Origin: Chitinophagaceae bacterium
GTDB lineage: Bacteria; Bacteroidota; Bacteroidia; Chitinophagales; Chitinophagaceae
NCBI GenBank assembly: GCA_019745155.1
Contig: JAIETM010000001.1
Span: 164,394 to 228,393, forward strand
Direction: 5' to 3'
Length of the DNA: 64,000 bases
The position numbers and the translations under genes were made by a program. Below the pieces are notes generated by a model that saw only the letters and a program-made list of their open reading frames with translations, had not been told where the DNA came from and searched no databases. The first letter of the stretch is position 1. Every line of letters starts with the position of its first letter. Shown here piece by piece: positions 19,377 to 27,043 of the stretch.

Positions 19377-20432
19377 ATGAGAACCATTAAAGGACCAGGA
19401 ATATTTTTAGCGCAGTTCTTAGATGATAAAGCACCTTTCAATACACTTGAAAGTATTTGTGCATGGGCTGCATCACTCGGATTCAAAGGCGTGCAAATTC
19501 CTACATGGGACGCGCGATGTATTGATCTGCAAAAAGCTGCCGAAAGCAAAACGTATGCAGATGAGTTGAAGGGCATCATCAATAGTTATGGACTGGAGAT
19601 TACAGAGCTGTCTACACACTTACAAGGACAGTTGGTTGCAGTACATCCTGCGTATGACGCCATGTTTGATGGCTTTGCACCGGAAGCAGTACGCAATAAT
19701 CCCAAAGCCAGAACAGAATGGGCCGTACAACAATTACAATATGGCGCAAAAGCATCTCAAAATTTAGGCTTAACAGCCCACCCCACTTTCAGTGGCGCTT
19801 TGCTTTGGCATACATTTCACCCCTGGCCGCAAAGACCTGCGGGTTTGGTGGAAGAAGGCTTTAAAGAATTGGCCAGAAGATGGACACCAATCCTCAACTA
19901 CTTTGATGAGTGCGGCGTGGATGTTTGTTATGAGATTCACCCAGGTGAAGATTTATTTGATGGCATCACCTATGAAATGTTCCTGAAGGAAGTAAACAAT
20001 CACCCGCGTGCTTGTTTGTTGTATGATCCATCACATTTTGTGTTGCAACAGTTGGATTATATTCAATACATCGATTTCTATCATGAGCGTATCCGTGCTT
20101 TTCATGTGAAGGATGCTGAATTTAATCCTACTGGCAGACAAGGCACATTCGGTGGTTACCAAGGCTGGGCTGATCGCGCAGGACGTTATCGTTCTCCCGG
20201 TGATGGTCAGGTAGATTTTAAAACCATCTTCAGTAAACTCACGCAGTACAATTATCCCGGTTGGGCGGTGATGGAATGGGAATGCTGTATTAAACATCCT
20301 GAAGTGGGCGCTGCAGAAGGTGCCGAGTTTATCAAAAAGCACATCATTCGTGTAACAGAAAAAGCTTTCGATGATTTTGCCAATACAGCAACGGATGCCA
20401 ATTTCAATCGTACTATCTTAGGACTTCAATAA
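19377..20432 (+). CDS. Sugar phosphate isomerase/epimerase (TIM barrel)
   Basis: A 351-residue xylose isomerase-like barrel. Motifs include CYEIHPGEDLFDG and LLYDPSHFVLQQLDY, the metal-binding strands with Glu and Asp, then IRAFHVKDAEFN and VMEWECCIKHPE. It has no signal peptide. Proteins of this type commonly accompany Gfo/Idh/MocA enzymes and act on keto-sugars. It is 21 bases after the oxidoreductase and 8 before the cytochrome gene. Confidence 0.86.
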   Translation: MRTIKGPGIFLAQFLDDKAPFNTLESICAWAASLGFKGVQIPTWDARCIDLQKAAESKTYADELKGIINSYGLEITELSTHLQGQLVAVHPAYDAMFDGFAPEAVRNNPKARTEWAVQQLQYGAKASQNLGLTAHPTFSGALLWHTFHPWPQRPAGLVEEGFKELARRWTPILNYFDECGVDVCYEIHPGEDLFDGITYEMFLKEVNNHPRACLLYDPSHFVLQQLDYIQYIDFYHERIRAFHVKDAEFNPTGRQGTFGGYQGWADRAGRYRSPGDGQVDFKTIFSKLTQYNYPGWAVMEWECCIKHPEVGAAEGAEFIKKHIIRVTEKAFDDFANTATDANFNRTILGLQ

Positions 20433-20440
20433 TAACAACT

Positions 20441-20839
20441 ATGAAAAAGATTTTAGTAACCTCATTGTTTATCGCAGCAGGAGTTGCATGCGGAGGCGGT
20501 GCAAGTGAAAAAGCAAAAGAAACTTCAACAGCTGCAACAACTACTGAAGCAGCAACACCTTCTGTAAGTGATAATCCGGATTACCAAAAAGGATTAGAAC
20601 TCGTGGCCAAATCAGATTGTCTTACCTGCCATAAAGTGGCGGAAAAAAATATCGGCCCCGCATATCAGGAAGTAGCAGCCAAGTATGAGAATACTGAAGC
20701 CAATGTAAAAATGCTGGCGGAAAAAATCATCAAAGGCGGTAAGGGTAATTGGGGCGAAGTGATGATGACAGCACATCCTACCGTATCTCAGGCCGATGCT
20801 GAGCAAATGGTGAAATATATTCTCTTATTGAAGAAATAA
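20441..20839 (+). CDS. Monoheme c-type cytochrome lipoprotein
   Basis: A 132-residue protein with a lipoprotein signal ending in the lipobox GVAC (Cys near residue 17) and an Ala/Thr-rich linker. The heme site is CLTCHKVAEKNIGPAY and the likely axial Met lies in GEVMMTAHPTVS. It resembles cytochrome c551/c552. Its place in the operon makes it a plausible electron acceptor for the GMC dehydrogenase at 14228-15916. Confidence 0.9.
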   Translation: MKKILVTSLFIAAGVACGGGASEKAKETSTAATTTEAATPSVSDNPDYQKGLELVAKSDCLTCHKVAEKNIGPAYQEVAAKYENTEANVKMLAEKIIKGGKGNWGEVMMTAHPTVSQADAEQMVKYILLLKK

Positions 20840-20845
20840 TCACAC

Positions 20846-21562
20846 ATGAAAAAGATATCACTACTGGCTTTTGTACTGATCACAAGTCTGATGGCAACAG
20901 CACAAGACAATACTTTAACCAAAAAGGAAAAAAAAGCCGGTTGGCAATTATTGTTTGATGGCAAGACCAACAAAGGTTGGCACACTTTCAATAAAACAAC
21001 CATTGGCAGTGCCTGGCAGGTGAAGGATGATGCATTGATGCTGGATGCTTCACAAAAAGAAAACTGGCAGACAAAAGGTGGTGGTGATATCGTTTCAGAT
21101 GAAGCTTATGATAATTTCCATTTAAAACTAGAATGGAAAGTTGCCACTAACGGAAACAGTGGCATCATTCTCTTCATCAAAGAAGATCCCAAATACAAGT
21201 ATGCTTGGGAAACCGGACCAGAAATGCAAGTGCTGGATAATGCCGGTCACCCAGATGCCAAAATCATCAAACACCGTGCGGGTGATTTGTACGACCTGAT
21301 TTCCTGTTCAAAAGAAACAGTTAAGCCTGCAGGTGAATGGAACCAAGTTGAAATCATTTCCAAAGATGGCCTGATTGAGTTTTACCTCAATGGCGAGAAA
21401 GTAGTGAGCACCACTTTCTGGAATGATGATTGGAAAAAACTTATTGCGGGCAGTAAGTTCAAATCAATGCCCGACTTTGGCAAATTCCCCAAAGGCCATA
21501 TTGGTTTGCAAGACCACGGTGATAATGTCTGGTTCCGCAATATCAAGATTCGCAAATTATAA
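20846..21562 (+). CDS. DUF1080 (3-keto-glycoside hydrolase/lyase family) protein, copy 1
   Basis: A 238-residue exported protein (signal MKKISLLAFVLITSLMATAQ). Family landmarks are LLFDGKTNKGW, GNSGIILFIKED, GPEMQVLDNAGH, GDLYDLI and KGHIGLQDHGDNVWFRNIKI, forming a concanavalin-like sandwich. Members of this Pfam family act on 3-keto-disaccharides or related 3-keto glycosides. It lies six bases after the cytochrome gene. Its stop overlaps the stop region of the convergent second copy by six bases. Confidence 0.88.
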   Translation: MKKISLLAFVLITSLMATAQDNTLTKKEKKAGWQLLFDGKTNKGWHTFNKTTIGSAWQVKDDALMLDASQKENWQTKGGGDIVSDEAYDNFHLKLEWKVATNGNSGIILFIKEDPKYKYAWETGPEMQVLDNAGHPDAKIIKHRAGDLYDLISCSKETVKPAGEWNQVEIISKDGLIEFYLNGEKVVSTTFWNDDWKKLIAGSKFKSMPDFGKFPKGHIGLQDHGDNVWFRNIKIRKL

Positions 21563-22303
21563 TTCCCTGATCCAGATATTTCTGAAGCTTAGCGGATTAC
21601 CATGATCTTGTAAGATGATGGGCTCCTTATTGCTATGTGCTTCATAGAAAGGCTGACCGATGTATACGGTATTGCCTTTCAACTCAACATTGTTTTGAAT
21701 GAGCACTCCATTGTGGAATACAGTGAATTTGGCTGGTGTGGCCATATTGCCATCAGAGAAAAAACTAGGCGCAGTAAATACCACATCATATACCTGCCAC
21801 TCACCTGGTTTCTTACTGGCGTTTACTAATGGAATGTGCTGCTTGTAGAGACTACCTGCTTGTCCGTTGGAATACGTGCGGTTATTGTAAGAATCTAAAA
21901 TCTGCAATTCATATCTGCCCATCAGGAAAATACCGCTGTTACCACGGCCTTGTCCCTCACTTTCTACTTTAGCAGGTGTTCTCCATTCGATGTGTAGCTG
22001 GCAGCTGCCAAAGCCCTGCTTGGTCATGATATCGCCTGTACCTTTTACCACAGTCATAGCGCCATCGGGCTCTAGCTTCCATTTAGCGGCCCCGCCTTTC
22101 TTTGCCTGCCACTGATTCAAGTTTTTGCCGTCGAAGAGGACAATGGCGTCCGCAGGGGCTGCTGTGGGTGTTTTACCCGGAGTAACCATCACAGGAACAG
22201 GTTCCCACACTTCTGTTTTCTTGGGATCACCCTGTGTTTGTTGTGCAAATGCCGGAACTGTACAAATGCTTAGCATTCCAATTGCGCAAATATGTTTGAT
22301 CAT
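21557..22303 (-). CDS. DUF1080 (3-keto-glycoside hydrolase/lyase family) protein, copy 2
   Basis: A 248-residue secreted paralogue of the preceding gene with a signal peptide ending near AFAQQ. Shared motifs are VLFDGKNLNQWQ, RGNSGIFLMGRYELQILDSY, GSLYKQHIPLVNASKKPGEW and IILQDHGNPLSFRNIWIREL. Divergence in the pocket segment between GNSGI and the LYK region suggests a different substrate from copy 1. It is one base downstream of the TIM-barrel gene at 22305-23162, forming a two-gene operon. Confidence 0.88.
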   Translation of the reverse strand: MIKHICAIGMLSICTVPAFAQQTQGDPKKTEVWEPVPVMVTPGKTPTAAPADAIVLFDGKNLNQWQAKKGGAAKWKLEPDGAMTVVKGTGDIMTKQGFGSCQLHIEWRTPAKVESEGQGRGNSGIFLMGRYELQILDSYNNRTYSNGQAGSLYKQHIPLVNASKKPGEWQVYDVVFTAPSFFSDGNMATPAKFTVFHNGVLIQNNVELKGNTVYIGQPFYEAHSNKEPIILQDHGNPLSFRNIWIREL

Positions 22304-22304
22304 A

Positions 22305-23162
22305 CTAAATCAGGTTGGTTTGGATGTATTGATAGCTTTTACGGATACTGTCGAACGGAGAGCCGGGACATTGATCCTGTTCTACAAAAAAGTATTGCAT
22401 ACCGGAGAGTTTGGCTGCAGCAAAGATTTTCTTGAAATCAATGGTACCGCTGCCCACTTCTGCAAAGGTTTTGTTGCCCGCGGCCATATCTTTCACATGC
22501 CACATCACTACCCTGCCCTTGTGCGCTTTCATCACTTCAATGGGGTCTTTGCCTGCAAAGACGGTCCAGTACAAATCCATTTCAAACTTTACCAGTGAAG
22601 GATCGGTTTCCTTAGCCAAAATATCCCAAGCTGTAACACCGCCCAGATTTTCAAATTCGAAATCGTGGTTATGGTAAGCAAGTGTCATACCGCCATCCTT
22701 GGTGAGTTCTGCAGCTTTGCTGAGTCGCGCCGCAAGTTTCTTATACCCATCAGCATCCTTTCTGTATTGAGGCTCTAACCAGGGCACAACCATGTATTTG
22801 TGCTTCAAATGCTGTGCGTCTTCTACTGCGCGCTTCCAAACATCATCGTTACCCTTAAAAAGAAACTCTGGCAAATAATAGTGACCACTTGGCGTTGTTA
22901 ACTTATTCTGTGCAAACAATGCTGCAAAAGCCTTGGGTTCCATACCCAAGTATTTACCTGCATCATATCCAAAGGTCTCTACTTGCTGATAACCGATCTG
23001 TGCAACCTTGGCAATAGTGCCGGGAATATCTTTCAACTCAGTACGCAGGGTATACAACTGTACACCCGTTGCTCTTTTACTTTTAAATAACTCTGATGGA
23101 TTTACAGCTGCAGCAGTCGTAAGCAATGCAGCCTGACGGAGGAAATGTCTTCTGGTATGCAT
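22305..23162 (-). CDS. Tat-exported sugar phosphate isomerase/epimerase-like protein
   Basis: A 285-residue TIM barrel with a twin-arginine signal (HTRRHFLRQAALLTTAAA). Motifs include GVQLYTLRTELKDIPGTIAK at the mature start, LAYHNHDFEFENLG and VKFEMDLYWTVFAGKDPIEV carrying metal ligands, and VVMWHVKDMAAGNKTFAEVG. The family name implies a phosphorylated substrate, but export makes that unlikely; a 3-keto sugar is more plausible. It is co-transcribed with DUF1080 copy 2. Confidence 0.85.
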   Translation of the reverse strand: MHTRRHFLRQAALLTTAAAVNPSELFKSKRATGVQLYTLRTELKDIPGTIAKVAQIGYQQVETFGYDAGKYLGMEPKAFAALFAQNKLTTPSGHYYLPEFLFKGNDDVWKRAVEDAQHLKHKYMVVPWLEPQYRKDADGYKKLAARLSKAAELTKDGGMTLAYHNHDFEFENLGGVTAWDILAKETDPSLVKFEMDLYWTVFAGKDPIEVMKAHKGRVVMWHVKDMAAGNKTFAEVGSGTIDFKKIFAAAKLSGMQYFFVEQDQCPGSPFDSIRKSYQYIQTNLI

Positions 23163-23187
23163 ATGGCAATTTGAGCGTTTAAGATAT

Positions 23188-23216
23188 AAAAAAACCTCAA
23201 CGTTTCCGTTGAGGTT
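23188..23216 (-). terminator. Intrinsic terminator after rpsG
   Basis: A 10-bp stem (23193-23202 with 23207-23216), GAAA loop on the minus strand, then U7. It lies 24 bases past the rpsG stop and shows that rpsL-rpsG form a closed unit here and do not run into fusA. Confidence 0.88.
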
Positions 23217-23239
23217 CTATCTATTTTGACAAATGTCAT

Positions 23240-23707
23240 TTACACTTTGAAGTGGCTGAATGCCTTGTTGGCTTCTGCCATACGGTGTGTATCTTCTTTC
23301 TTTTTGAAAGCAGCACCTTCACCCTTGCTAGCTGCAACGATTTCGTTTGCCAGCTTATCAGCCATAGTACGACCGTTACGCTCGCGGCTGTAACGAATCA
23401 ACCATTTCATGCTCAAAGAAATCTTTCTGTCAGGACGCACTTCAGAAGGAATCTGGAAAGTAGCACCACCGATACGGCGGCTACGAACTTCTACAGAAGG
23501 TGTTACGTTAGCCAGTGCTTTTTTCCATACTTCATAACCTTCTTCACCAGTGATTTTGCTCACTTTATCTACTGCATCGTAGAAGATGTTCAGCGCTGTG
23601 CTCTTCTTACCCTGCCACATCAGGTTGTTGATGAAACGTGTCACCAGTACATCGTTGTAACGACCATCGGGTGCTAAGGGTAATTTTTTGGCTTGTGCTT
23701 TACGCAT
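23240..23707 (-). CDS. rpsG: 30S ribosomal protein S7
   Basis: A 155-residue protein that nucleates the 30S head and touches E-site tRNA. It opens MRKAQAKKLPLAPDGRYNDV and has SVEVRSRRIGGATFQIPSEV and the conserved RNGRTMADKLANEIV. It follows rpsL by 65 bases. The next gene downstream is the exported isomerase and not fusA. Confidence 0.98.
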   Translation of the reverse strand: MRKAQAKKLPLAPDGRYNDVLVTRFINNLMWQGKKSTALNIFYDAVDKVSKITGEEGYEVWKKALANVTPSVEVRSRRIGGATFQIPSEVRPDRKISLSMKWLIRYSRERNGRTMADKLANEIVAASKGEGAAFKKKEDTHRMAEANKAFSHFKV

Positions 23708-23772
23708 TGTTTAATTTTTAAAAGGGGGCTGAATTTCTTCAAGTATTAAAACTTTACTCAGCCTATGAATAA

Positions 23773-24153
23773 TTATTTCTTCGCTTTTTCTTTCTTAGTA
23801 CCGTATTTAGAGCGGCTCTTCTTACGATCCTTCACACCAGCAGTATCCAAGCTACCGCGTACGATATGGTAACGTACACCTGGCAAGTCCTTCACACGAC
23901 CACCGCGAATTAACACGATAGAGTGTTCCTGCAGGTTGTGACCTTCACCTGGGATGTAGGCAATCACTTCCACCTTGTTTGTCAAACGAACCTTCGCTAC
24001 TTTACGCAACGCAGAGTTTGGTTTCTTAGGTGTTGTGGTATATACCCTTGTACATACACCACGACGCTGAGGACATGCATCCAAAGCTCTTGACTTGCTC
24101 TTAGCCCTGATGATTTCGCGGCCTTTTCTTACTAATTGCTGTATTGTAGGCAT
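23773..24153 (-). CDS. rpsL: 30S ribosomal protein S12
   Basis: A 126-residue decoding-site protein. The start at 24153 gives [20 protein letters not shown], the universal N-terminus; an upstream in-frame ATG at 24210 lies in the promoter and is rejected. [18 protein letters not shown] and [20 protein letters not shown] carry the Lys residues linked to streptomycin resistance, which look wild type. Confidence 0.98.
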   Translation of the reverse strand: MPTIQQLVRKGREIIRAKSKSRALDACPQRRGVCTRVYTTTPKKPNSALRKVAKVRLTNKVEVIAYIPGEGHNLQEHSIVLIRGGRVKDLPGVRYHIVRGSLDTAGVKDRKKSRSKYGTKKEKAKK

Positions 24154-24179
24154 TCTAAACCATTTATTTTTTGGGACGG

Positions 24180-24210
24180 CAAAGGTAACTGTAGCACTGT
24201 GAAAAAACAA
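24180..24210 (-). promoter_or_regulatory. rpsL-rpsG promoter
   Basis: Minus-strand TTG (24208-24210), 20-base spacer, TACCTTTG (24180-24187), 26 bases before the rpsL ATG. The spacing and box are identical in form to those of rpsJ. Confidence 0.72.
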
Positions 24211-24253
24211 AAAACAAGAATGAATTTTTCCATTTTCCTTGTTTTTCGGGGAT

Positions 24254-24280
24254 AAAAAGCCCGCTTTGTGGAAAGCGGGC
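24254..24280 (-). terminator. Intrinsic terminator after ilvE
   Basis: A 9-bp stem (24259-24267 with 24272-24280) with a 4-base loop, followed on the minus strand by U5. It separates ilvE from the rpsL promoter. Confidence 0.85.
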
Positions 24281-24304
24281 CAGTGTTATAGCGACTTTTA
24301 CCGG

Positions 24305-25375
24305 TTAAATCTTATACATCCAGCCATGGGTATCGGGCACGGCGCCGTAACGGATATCGTTCAGGCGGGCCTTCAACTCAGGGGCTGTTCTCCACTGATC
24401 TACATCGAATTGCATCACATAATCCTTGTAACGCAGCTCCTTAATCAGGGAAATAGTGGCAGCAGTACCCGTACCAAATACCTCATACAGGATACCCGCT
24501 TTGTGGGCATCGATAAGGTCGTCAATGGTAATTTTCGCCTCACTTACCTCAAAACCCATCTCCTTCAGGATGGTCATCGCGCTGTCGCGAGTAACGCCTT
24601 CAAGGATGGTTCCGTCTTCTAAAGAAGGCGTAATCGCTTTATTACCAATGATGAAGAACACATTCATTGTACCAGCTTCCTGCAAATAGCGGTGCTCAAA
24701 TGCATCTGTCCAAAGCACCTGATCGTAACCCAGCTTCTTCGCTTCAGCGGTAGCCAGCATAGAAGCACCGTAGTTACCCGCAGCTTTAGCATAGCCAACG
24801 CCACCAGGAGCCGCACGGGTATACTTCTCCTCAACGTAAATACGCATAGGTACAGAGTAGTATGGACCTGTTGGGCTGAGGATAATCATGAACTTGTAAG
24901 AATCAGAAGGCTTTACACCAATCACCGGATCTGAAGAAAACATGAATGGTCTGATATACAGGGAGTGATCCTGCATATTCGGAATCCAGTTCTTATCAAG
25001 ATCAATCAGCATGCGCATACCTTCCATGAAGATTTCTTCTGGCACTTCCGGCATCTGCATGCGCTGGGCAGAAATATTGAATCGGCGATAATTATCCTGA
25101 GGACGGAAGATAAACGCTTCACCATCCGCGTTTTTATAAGCCTTGATACCTTCGAAAATTGCCTGTCCATAATGGATGGCAGCCGTAGATGGCTCCAACA
25201 AGAGGGGCTGGTATGGCTTGATCTCTACATTTTTCCACTCGCCATTCTCAAAATCAGCTTCCAGCATGTGGTCTGTATAGTATTTACCAAAGGGAATATT
25301 CTCCAGCGTCATCTCATTCAGCTTGCTTCTCTCTACTTTGGTAACCGTAATATCCAGTGCAGCGGTCATAGTCAT
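24305..25375 (-). CDS. ilvE: Branched-chain amino acid aminotransferase
   Basis: A class IV PLP aminotransferase of about 356 residues, the long form. Motifs include IHYGQAIFEGIKAYKNADGE, YIRPFMFSSDPVIGV, YAKAAGNYGASMLATAEAKK with the likely PLP lysine, and EAGTMNVFFIIGNKAITPSL. It interconverts Leu, Ile and Val with their 2-oxo acids. The start is taken at 25375 (MTMTAALD); the ATG at 25387 overlaps a TTTATTTG promoter-like box and the one at 25369 is also possible. Confidence 0.95.
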   Translation of the reverse strand: MTMTAALDITVTKVERSKLNEMTLENIPFGKYYTDHMLEADFENGEWKNVEIKPYQPLLLEPSTAAIHYGQAIFEGIKAYKNADGEAFIFRPQDNYRRFNISAQRMQMPEVPEEIFMEGMRMLIDLDKNWIPNMQDHSLYIRPFMFSSDPVIGVKPSDSYKFMIILSPTGPYYSVPMRIYVEEKYTRAAPGGVGYAKAAGNYGASMLATAEAKKLGYDQVLWTDAFEHRYLQEAGTMNVFFIIGNKAITPSLEDGTILEGVTRDSAMTILKEMGFEVSEAKITIDDLIDAHKAGILYEVFGTGTAATISLIKELRYKDYVMQFDVDQWRTAPELKARLNDIRYGAVPDTHGWMYKI

Positions 25376-25432
25376 ATATTTGAGCACAAATAAACGAAAA
25401 AAAGAAAACTAACAGCTGTTAATATTTTCAAC

Positions 25433-25963
25433 ATGGGATTCACCAACCTGCGTTTACCGGAACACGTGATTGCCTCCTTATACAAGGATGATTTGGTGGT
25501 GATGGATTCCATTAAAAACAAAGCACCTGTACCAGCACCTGCCAAGACCGAAGCTGCTCCAGAAAAGCCTTTATTTCTTGGTAACAACCTACAACATATT
25601 GTAATCCTGGTGAATGATTCGAATGCAGTGCATGTGGATGATGCAGCATTGAATTTTCTGACCAATATTATTCAGGCTTGTAAGAAGAACTTGGGGGATG
25701 TGGCGATTGTTAATCTGGCCCATCATGCACTTGGCTATGCAGAACTGAAAGCAAAACTTGCTCCTAAGTATTTATTACTCTTTGATATTGCGCCAAGCGA
25801 TATCAAACTTCCATTCACAGTACCCAATTATCAGATACAACAATTTGATCATTGCCAGTTTTTGTTTGCAGGCAATATGCTGAGCATGATTCCTGATACA
25901 CAAGAAGCCAAACTGGAAAAAAGCAAGCTTTGGCTGAGCCTAAAAAAAATGTTCAATCTCTGA
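25433..25963 (+). CDS. Conserved hypothetical protein, possibly a DNA polymerase III psi-like subunit
   Basis: A 176-residue cytoplasmic protein with no signal or membrane segment. After a Pro/Ala-rich linker (residues 31-45), a core alternates strands and helices: NLQHIVILVND, YLLLFDIAPSDIKLPF and CQFLFAGNML, ending in KLEKSKLWLSLKKMFNL. The layout (central sheet, short final helix with a Lx3LWxxLK pattern) resembles HolD by eye, but no motif proves it. It overlaps rdgB by one base and is probably its operon partner. Confidence 0.6.
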   Translation: MGFTNLRLPEHVIASLYKDDLVVMDSIKNKAPVPAPAKTEAAPEKPLFLGNNLQHIVILVNDSNAVHVDDAALNFLTNIIQACKKNLGDVAIVNLAHHALGYAELKAKLAPKYLLLFDIAPSDIKLPFTVPNYQIQQFDHCQFLFAGNMLSMIPDTQEAKLEKSKLWLSLKKMFNL

Positions 25964-26562
25964 TGATGCAGACACTTGTATTTGCCACCAACAATGCCCA
26001 TAAAGTAGCGGAGATCAGGTCAGTGATCGGCAATTTGTTCTCCATCATCACATTGAAAGAAGCAGGCATTGATATTGATATACCCGAACCGCATGATACA
26101 CTGGAAGCCAATGCCACAGAGAAATCCAGAACCATTTTCCAATTAACGCAGCAAAACTGTTTCAGTGAAGACACAGGACTGGAGTGTGCAGCATTGAATG
26201 GCGCCCCAGGTGTAAAGAGCGCACGCTATGCTGGAGAACAGAAAGACTTTCAAGCAAATATTGATAAGTTACTATTAGACTTAACTGATAAAGCAGATAG
26301 AAGTGCGCAATTTAGAACCGTGATATCGCTGATATTGGATGGAAAAGAATATCAATTTGAAGGCATTTGCAAAGGACATATCAGCAAAGCACAAAGCGGT
26401 TCTTCAGGTTTTGGATATGATCCGATATTTATTCCGGAAGGCGAGACCCGTCATTTTGCAGAGATGAGCCTTGAGGAAAAAAATCTATTCAGTCACAGAA
26501 GAAAAGCAACCGATCAATTGATTGCTTTTTTACAAGAGTATATCCAAGATGGAACGCATTAA
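25963..26562 (+). CDS. rdgB: RdgB/HAM1 XTP/dITP diphosphatase
   Basis: About 199 residues. It hydrolyses non-canonical purine triphosphates (ITP, dITP, XTP) to monophosphates. The N-terminal TLVFATNNAHKVAEI holds the substrate-binding Asn and Lys. CFSEDTGLECAALNGAPGVK supplies the metal-binding Asp, and GSSGFGYDPIFIPEG and SHRRKATDQL complete the pocket. The start is at 25963 (TGATG overlap with the gene before) or at 25966, one codon on. Confidence 0.96.
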   Translation: MMQTLVFATNNAHKVAEIRSVIGNLFSIITLKEAGIDIDIPEPHDTLEANATEKSRTIFQLTQQNCFSEDTGLECAALNGAPGVKSARYAGEQKDFQANIDKLLLDLTDKADRSAQFRTVISLILDGKEYQFEGICKGHISKAQSGSSGFGYDPIFIPEGETRHFAEMSLEEKNLFSHRRKATDQLIAFLQEYIQDGTH

Positions 26563-26983
26563 AATCAATTTACCAGAGCAATTTCATTTCACAACCGAAA
26601 TACGCATACGAATTACAGATGTGAATTATGGTGGTCATGTAGGCAATGACAGTTTTCTAGCATTGGTACATGAAGCCAGACAACAATTTTTATTGCATTA
26701 CGGGTATTCTGAATTGCAATTTGAAGGTGTGGGCTTGATCATGGCTGACGCAGCCATTGAGTTTAAAGCGGAACTCAATTATGGCGACACCGTAGCCATC
26801 AGTGTTGCCGCTGCAGGCTTCGATAAACTAGGTTTCGACCTTTATTATAAACTAGAAAAGATCACATCAGATGCACGTATACTCGCCGGCAGAGCCAAAA
26901 CAGGAATGATGTGTTATAACTATACTTTACAGAAAAAAACAAGTACGCCTGAAGCTGCTATACAGAAATTACAAGCTAGCTAA
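26549..26983 (+). CDS. Acyl-CoA thioesterase, hot-dog fold (4HBT family)
   Basis: A 144-residue protein with the pattern ITDVNYGGHVGNDSFLALVH of the 4-hydroxybenzoyl-CoA thioesterase superfamily, including the active-site Asp/Asn region and a helix behind it. FKAELNYGDTVAISVAAAGF forms the hot-dog strands. The start at 26549 (MERIKINLPEQF) overlaps the rdgB end by 14 bases, so translation is probably coupled. The physiological acyl-CoA is unknown. Confidence 0.86.
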   Translation: MERIKINLPEQFHFTTEIRIRITDVNYGGHVGNDSFLALVHEARQQFLLHYGYSELQFEGVGLIMADAAIEFKAELNYGDTVAISVAAAGFDKLGFDLYYKLEKITSDARILAGRAKTGMMCYNYTLQKKTSTPEAAIQKLQAS

Positions 26984-26988
26984 CCAAG

Positions 26989-27030
26989 TATCCTATCATC
27001 CTATCATCCTATCATCCTATCATCCTATCA
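26989..27030. repeat. 8-bp tandem repeat (about five copies) between convergent genes
   Basis: The unit CTATCATC is repeated without interruption about five times just after the thioesterase stop and 14 bases before the aroE stop. The copies are nearly identical, so copy number probably varies between strains. It lies outside both coding regions. Confidence 0.92.
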
Positions 27031-27043
27031 TTCATTCACTACA

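Noticed and set aside
26989..27030. CRISPR-like array
   Set aside because: The units are 8 bp and contiguous, with no spacers and no cas genes nearby.
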